16,641 nucleotides of DNA. Origin: Prevotella sp. GTDB lineage: Bacteria > Bacteroidota > Bacteroidia > Bacteroidales > Bacteroidaceae. The DNA is taken from positions 1 to 16,641 of the forward strand of contig JAJWLX010000071.1 of the NCBI GenBank assembly GCA_021636625.1, in the 5' to 3' direction. The notes beneath the pieces were generated by a model. It saw nothing but the letters and a program-made list of their open reading frames with translations. It was not told where the DNA came from and did no database searches. The first letter of the stretch is position 1. Each line of letters starts with the position of its first letter. Made by a program: the position numbers and the translations under genes. Below, piece by piece: positions 1-7,058 of this stretch.

Positions 1-52
1 GAGCAACTGACTCTTAATCAGTGGGTCTAGGGTTCGAATCCCTAAGGGTGTA
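1..52 (+). tRNA. tRNA-Lys (CTT), 5' end cut by the window
   Basis: This is the 3' part of a tRNA, from the end of the D arm to the discriminator base. The anticodon stem-loop is ACTGA-CTCTTAA-TCAGT with CTT at loop positions 34-36, and it is followed by a normal T arm (GGTTCGAATCC). All 52 bases are identical to the matching part of the complete tRNA-Lys at 194-266, so the two genes are duplicates. No CCA is encoded after the discriminator A. Confidence 0.93.
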
Positions 53-76
53 CAACTTGAAAAAGCTAAAGAAAAT

Positions 77-150
77 GGTTCCGTAGCTCAACTGAATAGA
101 GCACTTGACTACGGATCAAGAGGTTCAAGGTTTGAATCCTTGCGGAATCA
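77..150 (+). tRNA. tRNA-Arg (ACG)
   Basis: A complete cloverleaf can be drawn. The acceptor stem GGTTCCG pairs with CGGAATC, with one G-T wobble. The anticodon stem-loop is CTTGA-CTACGGA-TCAAG, giving anticodon ACG (read as ICG, for CGN arginine codons). The T arm is CAAGG-TTTGAAT-CCTTG. No CCA is encoded. It lies between two identical tRNA-Lys genes on the same strand, 24 bases after the first and 43 before the second, so the three are probably co-transcribed and processed. Confidence 0.95.
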
Positions 151-193
151 CTTTTCCAAGATAAAAAGATTATCATTCAGGTAATTAAGTGTT

Positions 194-266
194 GCACCCT
201 TAGCTCAGTTGGTAGAGCAACTGACTCTTAATCAGTGGGTCTAGGGTTCGAATCCCTAAGGGTGTA
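194..266 (+). tRNA. tRNA-Lys (CTT)
   Basis: A complete tRNA: acceptor stem GCACCCT against AGGGTGT (terminal G-T pair), D arm with AGCTCAGTTGGTAGAGC, anticodon stem-loop ACTGA-CTCTTAA-TCAGT (anticodon CTT), and a consensus T arm. The three bases after the discriminator A266 are CCA. The other two tRNAs here lack an encoded CCA, so this may be chance. It is the last gene of the tRNA cluster and is followed by the intrinsic terminator at 316-359. Confidence 0.96.
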
Positions 267-315
267 CCAAATTAAGAAGAAAAGGCATAATCACAGCTTA
301 AATTTCTAGAAGTAG

Positions 316-359
316 AACGGATATAACTTCCTATTAATTAGGTAGTTATGTCCGTTTTT
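316..359 (+). terminator. Intrinsic terminator of the tRNA cluster
   Basis: A long inverted repeat runs from AACGGATATAACTTCCTA to its near-complement ending at 355. It has about 15 pairs with one wobble and one mismatch and a 5-base loop near 334-338. It is followed directly by a run of T at 355-359. It lies 50 bases after the last tRNA. Confidence 0.85.
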
Positions 360-371
360 GCATTTATTGGC

Positions 372-390
372 TGATAACAGATTGATAACA
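372..390 (+). repeat. Two TGATAACA boxes, 11 bp apart
   Basis: TGATAACA occurs at 372-379 and again at 383-390, one helical turn apart. The reverse complement TGTTATCA occurs twice more at 503-510 and 525-532, and a degenerate copy (TGATACA) lies at 444-450. Four exact 8-mers in about 160 bp is far more than expected by chance. They lie just after the tRNA terminator, where integrase arm sites or regulator boxes could be. I see no gene in 360-523 apart from these boxes. Confidence 0.6.
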
Positions 391-502
391 TCGAAATATA
401 GACGTGTCGTAGAATCGTTTACGTGACAATCTCTGCAATAAGCTGATACATAGTTCGTTCTGCATTCCTTTAGAAATGTTAAATCGAAGTGGGTTACTAA
501 TA

Positions 503-535
503 TGTTATCAACTGCTTATAAAAATGTTATCAACT
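503..535 (-). repeat. Two inverted-orientation TGATAACA boxes, 22 bp apart
   Basis: The 12-mer ATGTTATCAACT is present at 502-513 and 524-535, with start points two helical turns apart. Each copy contains TGTTATCA, the reverse complement of the boxes at 372-390. The second copy overlaps the start of the KilA-N remnant. Confidence 0.6.
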
Positions 536-761
536 TATATTATCAAGAATTGGATAAGAATTCGTTCTACCCATTGAATTTCTTGGTACTTGGGAGACAT
601 TGTATAATCCAAATTTTAAAATGGTCGAATTTGACCACTTTAAAAAAGAAGATGGACTACCTACATTTACTATGAGTGTTGGTAATTGGGTTGAAAAGAC
701 CAATGCTATAGGTATAATGTTGAACAAAAGTTTAGAAAACTATTGTTTAATAATATTCTAA
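524..761 (+). pseudogene. KilA-N domain remnant, frameshifted and truncated
   Basis: Two adjoining frames together read like the middle of a KilA-N domain. The first frame, from ATG 524, ends with YIIKNWIRIRST near 571. The second continues with IEFLGTWETLYNP, then MVEFDHFKKEDG, then FTMSVGNWVEKTNAIGI, and stops at TAA 759-761. KilA-N proteins typically read KNW-R-R-TIEFLG-WE-NP-F--VEFD-FK, then F--S---WIE-TNAIGI. Removing one C from the ACCC run at 569-572 joins the two frames. The domain normally continues with a GRYGGTYAHKDIAFEFASW-type block, which is missing here, and the N-terminus is also short. I infer a decayed phage- or island-derived gene. The match is from memory of the family. 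Confidence 0.7.
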
Positions 762-825
762 AATACATTAGAATGTAAAACATTCGGTAATTCTTTATAT
801 GTTTATACAAATATAACAGTATAAA

Positions 826-857
826 TTTGGCAACTTGAAAATGTTTTCCTACCTTTG
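826..857 (+). promoter_or_regulatory. Bacteroidetes-type promoter of the 875-2192 operon
   Basis: A -33 element TTTG at 826-829 and a -7 element TACCTTTG at 850-857 are separated by 20 bases, which matches the Bacteroidetes sigma-factor pattern. Transcription would start around 862-864, only about ten bases before ATG 875. The first gene would therefore have a very short leader, or would use the second ATG at 902. Confidence 0.75.
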
Positions 858-874
858 TAAGCAAAAAATAGATT

Positions 875-1417
875 ATGCTTACACAGGTTGATGCAGATAA
901 AATGCTGGCTACTCCTAAGTTCGTAATAGACAAAGGAGAACCTTGTACTACCTTTCATCTTGATTTAGTCAAGAATAAAAGGTATAGGCTTTATTTAACT
1001 CCAGCAGTTTCTATTGATTGTCCAAAGGAGTATCTTCTAGACATAAAAATAAGCCCAAAGTTTAGGACAAAGATAACCTTGCATACGCAAGATAATAAGT
1101 CTCATTTCTGTTTGTTTAGATTAGACTTGAATGGTCCGAGACACCAAAATCCAGAAGTGGTAACACCTAATGTTCCTGCCAAGTTTATACCTTACGCTGG
1201 AAAATCAATAGATGGCAGCCATGTTCATTACCACGTTGAAGGATATGGTACCGCAGATTGGGCTATACCAGTTGAGTTTGATGACTTTCCTGCAAAAGTT
1301 CTTACCAAAAAGAATTATACTAAGGAATTTGGTGATATCTTAAATGCATTGACAGATGTAATAAATCTACAGACAAAACTAACATTTGAAAGTGAATTGA
1401 TGTATGGGATGGATTGA
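875..1417 (+). CDS. DUF6978-like protein, first gene of a two-gene operon
   Basis: A 180-residue soluble-looking protein without a signal peptide or membrane segment. I do not know its function. Its overall pattern resembles the family I recall as DUF6978, but this is a weak, memory-based match. A central stretch rich in proline and charged residues is followed by SHVHYHVEGYG (about residues 115-125), where three alternating histidines could bind a metal; then comes WAIPVEFDDFP. The promoter at 826-857 leaves almost no leader if ATG 875 is used. The next in-frame ATG, at 902, would remove nine residues and give a more usual leader. The last 14 bases overlap the next gene, which points to translational coupling and a shared task. 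Confidence 0.6.
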   Translation: MLTQVDADKMLATPKFVIDKGEPCTTFHLDLVKNKRYRLYLTPAVSIDCPKEYLLDIKISPKFRTKITLHTQDNKSHFCLFRLDLNGPRHQNPEVVTPNVPAKFIPYAGKSIDGSHVHYHVEGYGTADWAIPVEFDDFPAKVLTKKNYTKEFGDILNALTDVINLQTKLTFESELMYGMD

Positions 1418-2192
1418 TACTAAAATAGCAGAATACTATCAATGGCTGAAAGACAACACAGCTATTAGAGAAGATAAAGGTACAGGATGGTTTGCTGTAT
1501 CTACACCTTTCGTGGGGCTATTTAATGACAATATAGATATATTTGTCAAAAAAGAATCCGAGACCAAAATTTTACTTTCTGATGATGGTGATACTATAGA
1601 GAATTTATTCCTTTCGGGGGTCGATGTGTTGCATTCGCCAAAACGTAAGGAATATATGAATAAAGTTGCAAATAATTTCGGTATAAAGATAACGCCAGAA
1701 GGAGAAATTACCGCAGAATCTAATGGGGCTGATTTTGCTAAAAAGAAGCATAATATGATTTCTGCTATATCATCTATTTCTGATATGTCAATGCTTGCTA
1801 GCGACAAAATAACGTCTATATTCGCAGAAGATGTTGTGGCTTATATTGAAAGTCTTGATGTTATTTCTACACCATCTTTTTTGGTCAAGGGACATTCAGG
1901 ACTAGATTTCAGTTTTGATATACAGATTTCTGGTAGAAAAAGCGAGCTAGTGGTAAAACCTTTTAACCTATTGAGACAAAATGCAATAGAGCGATTCCTC
2001 TTTTGTATGGGGGATATAAAAGAGATTAGAGAGAGGACAACTGGTAAGGAATTGAAAAGTTTGGCGATTGTTAATGATACAACAGAGCCTTCAAAGAGGT
2101 TAATAGATGCTTTAGAGCAATATGGCACGTCTGTTATGCTTTGGAGCCGAAGAAATGAAGAAGAAAGTAAGAATCTTTTTAAAATAGCATAA
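1404..2192 (+). CDS. DUF1828-DUF1829 domain protein
   Basis: A 262-residue protein with two regions. Residues about 20-130 fit DUF1828: the N-terminal block GWFAVSTPFVGLFNDNI leads into a beta-rich part with LLSDDGDTIENL, then a helical part with SPKRKEYMNKVANNFGI. Residues about 155-255 fit DUF1829, with FLVKGHSGLDFSFDIQ, then SELVVKPFNLL, then TTEPSKRLIDALEQYG. The biochemical role of these domains is unknown to me. The order D, then E-x-x-K in the second half recalls nuclease-like folds, but this is only inference. It starts inside the end of the preceding gene (ATG 1404) and is followed by a clear terminator, so the two genes form a closed unit. Such pairs occur near defence genes and on mobile elements. 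Confidence 0.75.
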   Translation: MGWIDTKIAEYYQWLKDNTAIREDKGTGWFAVSTPFVGLFNDNIDIFVKKESETKILLSDDGDTIENLFLSGVDVLHSPKRKEYMNKVANNFGIKITPEGEITAESNGADFAKKKHNMISAISSISDMSMLASDKITSIFAEDVVAYIESLDVISTPSFLVKGHSGLDFSFDIQISGRKSELVVKPFNLLRQNAIERFLFCMGDIKEIRERTTGKELKSLAIVNDTTEPSKRLIDALEQYGTSVMLWSRRNEEESKNLFKIA

Positions 2193-2201
2193 TCAATAGT
2201 T

Positions 2202-2232
2202 AAGGAGCAGTGCTTGGCATTGCTCCTTTTTT
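2202..2232 (+). terminator. Intrinsic terminator of the DUF6978/DUF1828 operon
   Basis: AAGGAGCAGTGC at 2202-2213 pairs with GCATTGCTCCTT at 2217-2228, giving 12 pairs with one wobble and a TTG loop. A run of six T ends at 2232. It lies ten bases after the stop codon of the DUF1828-DUF1829 gene. Confidence 0.9.
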
Positions 2233-2370
2233 ATATTAAGGTGGAGTTCAATTTCAGGAAAATCATTACGTAAGTTATCTGTCCCTCGTCCACATCTACC
2301 GCTAGACGGTCCCGCCAGAAACGCACCCTCCTATCGGTATTACAGATCCATCGGAGTTTTTATGACTAAG
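2233..2370. other. Intergenic DNA with no recognisable gene
   Basis: I see no gene here. On the minus strand a stretch of about 45 codons between roughly 2196 and 2336 is open but lacks a usable start and matches no family I know. A short ACCG-CTAGA-CGGT hairpin lies near 2300. This may be decayed sequence. Confidence 0.4.
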
Positions 2371-2411
2371 AATACAAGAAAGAGAGAATTTACCCTTATT
2401 TTTCTTGTATT
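2371..2411. repeat. 11-bp perfect inverted repeat over the rpn promoter
   Basis: AATACAAGAAA at 2371-2381 is matched by its exact reverse complement TTTCTTGTATT at 2401-2411, 19 bases later. The right arm covers the putative -33 element of the next gene's promoter. This would suit an operator for a dimeric repressor, or a loose terminator. Confidence 0.6.
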
Positions 2412-2435
2412 ATAAAAATAAAAGTATTAACTTTG
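2404..2435 (+). promoter_or_regulatory. Promoter of the Rpn family gene
   Basis: The -7 element TAACTTTG at 2428-2435 fits TAnnTTTG. CTTG at 2404-2407 serves as the -33 element with 20 bases between. The leader to ATG 2503 would be about 60 bases. Confidence 0.65.
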
Positions 2436-2502
2436 CAGCAGACTTAGAAGAAAGCCGAATATCTCGGAACAAATAAGGATAAAATGATAAGGAGAAGAAA
2501 AT

Positions 2503-3396
2503 ATGATGTATCTAGATCCGAAGGCAGATTTGACCTTCAAGAAAATATTTGCAAAGCATCCTGATCTGCTCATCAGTTTGCTAAACTCCCTCCTACCCCT
2601 TTCCGATGAGGAGCAGATAGTGGAGATAAAATATTTGCCGACAGAGCTTGTACCAGAACTTTATGGACGGAAAAACACGATCGTAGATGTACTATGCCAG
2701 GATGTTTCCGGCAGGAAGTTCTGTGTTGAAATGCAGATGGAATGGAGCAATGCTTTTATGCAGCGAGTACTCTTCAATGCTTCCAAGCTTTATGTAACGC
2801 AACTCCAGAAAAATGAAGATTATAGTATATTGAAGCCCGTGTATTCCCTGAACCTCGTGAATGAAATATTCGAGAAAGATATGCCCGATTGCTTCATCCA
2901 CAATTACCGCATCGTTCACGACAAAGACACGAAGAAAGTGATAGAAGGTCTGCACTTCACCTTTATTGAATTGCCGAAGTTTACACCTCATACTTTCATG
3001 GAAAAGCGAATGAGCGTATTATGGCTCCGCTTCCTCACGGAGATTAACTCCAATACAAGAGAGATTCCTGCTGACTTGTTGGAGTGTCCCGAGATAAGCA
3101 AGGCGCTGGAAGAGCTCAAGGTTACCTCCTTTACAGATACTGAGCTCCGCACCTATGATAAATTCTGGGATACAGTAAGAACAGAGAAGACCCTCCTGAA
3201 AGACAGATATGAGGAGGGAATGGAGGAAGGTGAAGCTAAAGGTCTAGCTAAAGGACTAGCCCAGGGTGAAGCAAAAGGCAGCTACCAAAAAGCCCAGGAA
3301 ATTGCAAAGAAAATGTTGTCTAAAGGATTGGATGATACCACTATCATGGAAATGACGGGATTAAGCCAGGAAGAAATCAAGCTGCTGAAATCATAG
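2503..3396 (+). CDS. Rpn family recombination-promoting nuclease / PD-(D/E)XK transposase-like protein
   Basis: A 297-residue member of the Rpn / PDDEXK_2 group, which is very common in Prevotella. The N-terminal DPKADLTFKKIF block (residues 5-16) is a family hallmark. The nuclease core is visible as D62, with E76 and Q78 in the motif FCVEMQME, so the metal site looks intact. Residues about 85-230 are the conserved helical part with LWLRFLTEI. The C-terminus (about 235-265) is a glutamate/glycine/lysine-rich repeat, EEGMEEGEAKG and relatives, followed by a helical tail that resembles a helix-turn-helix (DDTTIMEMTGLSQEEI). Related Rpn proteins have DNA endonuclease activity, and family members have been linked to recombination and phage defence; its function here is inferred. 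The double ATG at 2503/2506 follows AAGGAGAAG. It is monocistronic between its promoter and the hairpin at 3518. Confidence 0.9.
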   Translation: MMYLDPKADLTFKKIFAKHPDLLISLLNSLLPLSDEEQIVEIKYLPTELVPELYGRKNTIVDVLCQDVSGRKFCVEMQMEWSNAFMQRVLFNASKLYVTQLQKNEDYSILKPVYSLNLVNEIFEKDMPDCFIHNYRIVHDKDTKKVIEGLHFTFIELPKFTPHTFMEKRMSVLWLRFLTEINSNTREIPADLLECPEISKALEELKVTSFTDTELRTYDKFWDTVRTEKTLLKDRYEEGMEEGEAKGLAKGLAQGEAKGSYQKAQEIAKKMLSKGLDDTTIMEMTGLSQEEIKLLKS

Positions 3397-3517
3397 AATA
3401 TGAACTAATCGAGTAGAAGAAAAGTACTACTTTGGATTTTCCTTCCATGTGTGGTCATCACTATTGTTATAATAACATTAGCAATATCCATGGCATCGGA
3501 AAGTAATATAAGTATAA

Positions 3518-3549
3518 ATAGGGAACGCAGTGCGTTCCCTATCTGTTTT
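3518..3549. terminator. Hairpin terminator between convergent genes
   Basis: ATAGGGAACGCA at 3518-3529 and TGCGTTCCCTAT at 3531-3542 form a near-perfect hairpin, followed by TGTTTTA on the plus strand. It lies between the Rpn gene (+) and the DUF5675 gene (-), so it could serve both. The T run is poor on either side. Confidence 0.7.
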
Positions 3550-3574
3550 ATGGTAAAAGTTATGACTCCCTATC

Positions 3575-4135
3575 CTATTGGATGGTAATCCAGATACTTT
3601 CGTCTCGGTCGCGAGCCGCTACCATGGCGTTGATGAGTCGCTGCAGCCAGATACGGGAGTCCACCACCATACCCTCAAGCTTGTTCTCCCCCACAAGGAT
3701 GCAGCCTTGCGTGTCGTCAGGATAATTGCCCGCATGGATGCGGATGCCCTCGAAATTCGGCACGCCCAACAGCAATGGCAGCCAACGCTTGAATCTTGGC
3801 GAATACGATATGACCACAGGATAAGTACCCTCAGGAATGGCAGTATGGCCAAGTATCTTACGTGCCTTCACGCCGCTCTTGCGGCTATAGCGGGCATCCA
3901 CTTCCTCTGGCTTTAGCTTGATACCCAACAGATTGCGCCATGTAGGCTCCATGGTATCGCAGAGATATGTATCTTTGGACAACAGCTGGCTGTCAAAGGT
4001 ATGAATCAATTTGCACTTGTCGTCTTTCTTCTTGCCGGGCAGCGAGTTACGACTTACGCTTGCATCGGTCAGCAGATAGAGTCTGCCGATGGTATAAGTT
4101 CCTTTTTTAGCTATACGCTTTAATACTATTTCCAT
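3575..4135 (-). CDS. DUF5675 family protein
   Basis: A 186-residue protein without a signal peptide. The C-terminal two thirds matches the DUF5675 pattern: a strand-rich region with RKILGHTAIPEGTYPV (residues 92-107), then RFKRWLPLLLGVPNFEGIRI, then HAGN at 134-137 and DTQGCILVG at 141-149. The order H-G-N, then D/S-x-G-C resembles the active-site layout of L,D-transpeptidase-like (YkuD) folds, so a role on peptidoglycan or another peptide is possible but unproven. In Bacteroidales, BT4734/VirE_N proteins often have a cell-wall amidase nearby, and this gene may take that place. It begins 25 bases after the stop of the VirE_N-DUF3987 gene and is the last gene of the minus-strand run. Confidence 0.8.
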   Translation of the reverse strand: MEIVLKRIAKKGTYTIGRLYLLTDASVSRNSLPGKKKDDKCKLIHTFDSQLLSKDTYLCDTMEPTWRNLLGIKLKPEEVDARYSRKSGVKARKILGHTAIPEGTYPVVISYSPRFKRWLPLLLGVPNFEGIRIHAGNYPDDTQGCILVGENKLEGMVVDSRIWLQRLINAMVAARDRDESIWITIQ

Positions 4136-4160
4136 TTTGTTTTGAATGTTAAGTGTTAAA

Positions 4161-6610
4161 CTATTTTGCGTTGAAACATCTCAGGTCGAGTCCGTCAGAA
4201 CGGAATAATAGCTTCTTAAAACTGAATAACTGAATACTGAACACTTTTCCGCCTTGCTTTCCGTCAGCTCCGTCGGCATTTACTCCCTTCGGAGGAATTT
4301 TCTCGATATAATGGCGGTTCACCCAGTTTCTCAGCATCGTCGCCGTGCCCTTCTTTCCGAAGTCGTTATGTAGGCGCACCATCTCAGCCTGCGTGTAGGT
4401 AAAGGTGTCTGGCAATTGCTGCAGCAGGTTGGCAGGTCCTCGCTTGCTCGATTTCTCTCCTACCTCATTAGCCTTGGCTATACTTGCACCAAAGAAAATC
4501 ATCTTGCACCACAGGTCGTAGCTCTCGCTCCATCTGATGAACTCTTCCATTTCGGGTTCCCATTTGCAGCCGTTTACACATATAGCACGCAAGCCTTGAG
4601 AAAGGCAATTACATTGCCACGGAAGGAGAGATTCTCAAACACCCTGTTTTGCGACATGCGCGAAAAGTCGGCGTTCTCATCCTTCAACTTTTCTGCCAGG
4701 GCGGAAGCCTCAGCGCAGTCTATCCTACCCGACGCCTTGCACAGATTCTCTATGTACGGTCTGAGCGCCTCTCTGAAGGCATCGTCGTATTCGCCGTATA
4801 CTGGCATTTCGGCACCGATTTCCCGCTCCGGGATGGTACAGAAGTTGATGCGGCTGATAGGTCCGTCGGTGAGCACCTTGGAGAAATATCGCTGCCCCAG
4901 CTGGACGGTGGTCGATGCATTCCAGTTGAACCGGATGGTGATGCGCTCGGTGATACTCGATGTGCCCACGCGGGTCTGGCCGTATGAGTTGCCTGGATCA
5001 AAGGCAAGACACATGATCTTGAACTGCTGGTTGCCTTGCCCCTTGAGGGCATCGAACTGGTCTATCTCGTTGAGCGTTGTATAGAGGAAATGCTCCTGAG
5101 CCTCAGCCGTGCGCATAACGAATGCCGGGTTGGTCATATCGGCATCTATCTCCTGGATGATGAGGTTTTCCGGACGCTTGCGCTTATCCTTGTTGGCGCC
5201 CTTGCGTGTCACCTCTTCTTTCCATTCCTTCTCCCGTTGCAGGTTCTCACGGTCGCGCTGTCTGATATCCTCCATAATCATGTTGATGGGCATCTGCACA
5301 CAGTTCTTGCCTGCGCCCGTGCCCGCCAGCAGACAGCACATCAGGGTAGCCTCGTGCTCCACATTGTCGATATACTTGAAGGTGGTCTTACAGAGGTGTG
5401 TAGCAAGTGGCGGGAAGATGGCGTGTGCCACGGCTGGCTTGTATACGTCCGGTGTCTTCGATAACAGCAGCTCCACGAGTTTTGGAAGATGTTCGGGCAT
5501 CGGAGGCGGAGCTAATTTATCATCTTCCGCATTGGAATCCGTACCGCCCTCGGAACTCTCGGTTTTTAACGACCCGGCATCCTTCTGGGATGACTTCTCT
5601 GCCTGGGCATTGATGCGAATCACGGCTTGCGACATCGGCTTCGAACTGTCACCATATTTCGCATAGAAGTCGTGGATGAGTTGTTGGCAGTCACGCTCCT
5701 GCGAGAAGGCAGGCATCTTCTGTGCCACCACCGCCTTCAGTTCCTCTTCGGGCATCACTCTCGATGCGCCTGCGCTCATAATCGCCAGGAGCGATGAGTG
5801 GCGCGAGCCTTGGGAGTTGATATCTACGTCCTTCAGGCCAGCCGCATTGCGGAAGAGGTCGAAGGCTGCGAGGTTCTTGCCGGTTGCCACTGCGACAGCA
5901 TCCTGAGGAGTTCCAGCAGGGCTGAGATGAGCAGCATGAGCAGCATTGCTATCACAAGGTTGGGCAGGCTGAATAGCAGAGCCAGAAGAAACAGCCACAC
6001 CTCTTCCGTCGATGGTGAGTCCACGGTCCAGGTAGGCTTGTCTGCGCTTCTTCAGCTCTTCCTGTGGCAGCACCTCGTACCAATGGGGCGATCGATAGAT
6101 TTCCGACTCCTTGTCGGTGATGAAGAGCATGCGCTCAGGCGTGATGCAGCTCTCGTCGTAGGGCACGCCCAGCGCCTCGCAATAGGCTCGCTGCGTCTCC
6201 TCGATAGTCATGCCTACGGGCATGCGGATGTCGATGTGCAGCTTCTTGCGGGCAGAGTACTCCAGGTGCAGCAGGGCTCCCTTCCAGATGGTGTCGCTGC
6301 AGTTCAGCTCACGTGCCTTCTCTATCGCCTTGTCCACATATTTCTTATCGTCCACATCGATGGTGGTCTGGAAGAGGAAGCTTTCGGGCACGGCGTTCTT
6401 CTGCGAGCGTCTGTTGTCTCGGAACTGGTAGTAGTGAGCGCAGCGGAAAGGCAGCTGCTTCTTCAGTTCATCGTTACCCCCACGGATGGCAGCTACCAGG
6501 TCTGCCATCCAGGGATAAGCGATGGTCTTGTCGTAAACCGAGAGTGGCTGGGAACTTACGCTCCCCTTATTGCCATTCTTGTAAGGATTATATGCTATAA
6601 TATGTTCCAT
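4161..6610 (-). pseudogene. BT4734/VirE_N-DUF3987 family protein, broken by one frameshift
   Basis: Full length would be about 815 residues. The first part (6610-4574, 678 residues) has an N-terminal BT4734/VirE_N region (about 20-200), with FQTTIDVDD (80-88) and KKLHIDIRMP (122-131) recalling the DxD and histidine motifs of primase-polymerase folds. A Gln/Ala/Ser linker follows, then a DUF3987 P-loop domain with AGTGAGKN at 429-436. Its frame stops after AFLKACVLYV. The rest of the family's C-terminus (NGCKWEPEMEEFIRWSE and onward) continues in the next frame from about 4590 to 4161. A missing base near 4574-4577 explains this. ATG 6610 is preferred over ATG 6667, which would overlap the upstream gene. 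Homologues sit on mobile elements and near polysaccharide loci. The broken gene may be inactive, split into two proteins, or a sequencing error. Confidence 0.8.
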
Positions 6611-6632
6611 TTTTTTAATGTTGAATGATACA

Positions 6633-7025
6633 TTATCCCTTGATGTCTGCCTCCTTGAATCCGGCAATCAGTTCCTTGTGCTCAGCCTTGAGGTAGCGCA
6701 GCATGTCCTGCTTGTCCAGGTCTCGGCTGAAGGTATAGTTCACCTGCACCGTGCGCTTGGTGGTACGCACCACGGCGTGGTTGGTCTTGAAGATCTCCTC
6801 GAAAATCTTCTCGCCCGTACGCTCGTAAGGCTTGAAGTCGAACTCGTCACCTCCCTTCTCGCCAGAGCATACCATTCTGCCCGGTATCACCTTAGGCTGT
6901 TCGCAGATAACCTCGGTATCGTTCCATGGCGCCTTGCGGAAGGCGATGGTACCGTTTTCTTCACTGATGATGGCTCCGTCCACCTTCTGGGCGTTGAGGA
7001 GCTGCTTCTTTGCTGCTTGTTTCAT
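6633..7025 (-). CDS. Hypothetical protein next to the VirE_N-DUF3987 gene
   Basis: A 130-residue, soluble, charged protein that I do not recognise. The N-terminus is lysine- and glutamine-rich (MKQAAKKQLLNAQK). The middle has alternating hydrophobic stretches, and a basic segment VVRTTKRTVQVNYTF (about residues 84-98) could bind nucleic acid. The C-terminus (about 100-125) is predicted helical. It ends 22 bases before the start of the VirE_N-DUF3987 gene and starts 33 bases after the Bro-N gene stop, so it is very likely co-transcribed. A small partner of the primase-like protein is a reasonable guess. Confidence 0.75.
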   Translation of the reverse strand: MKQAAKKQLLNAQKVDGAIISEENGTIAFRKAPWNDTEVICEQPKVIPGRMVCSGEKGGDEFDFKPYERTGEKIFEEIFKTNHAVVRTTKRTVQVNYTFSRDLDKQDMLRYLKAEHKELIAGFKEADIKG

Positions 7026-7058
7026 GATTGTAATCTCTTGTTTATAAGATGAATAATG

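Noticed and set aside
266..269. Encoded CCA end on tRNA-Lys
   Set aside because: The other tRNA-Lys copy and tRNA-Arg lack it, so the CCA may be chance. The gene end is placed at the discriminator base.
503..535. DnaA boxes and a replication origin
   Set aside because: TTATCAAC differs from the TTATCCACA consensus, and no origin-linked gene is nearby. A local box array fits better.
530..933. Minus-strand frames of 65 and 75 codons
   Set aside because: The first is antisense to the KilA-N remnant. The second runs through the promoter of the DUF6978-like gene and is AT-rich low-complexity sequence.
4574..4592. Programmed ribosomal frameshift in the VirE_N-DUF3987 gene
   Set aside because: No X-XXY-YYZ slippery heptamer or following pseudoknot is visible at the junction. 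A mutation or a sequencing error is simpler.
5036..6628. Several long plus-strand frames opposite the VirE_N-DUF3987 gene
   Set aside because: They run antisense to recognisable protein sequence and have no domain of their own; they are by-products of the GC-rich coding strand.
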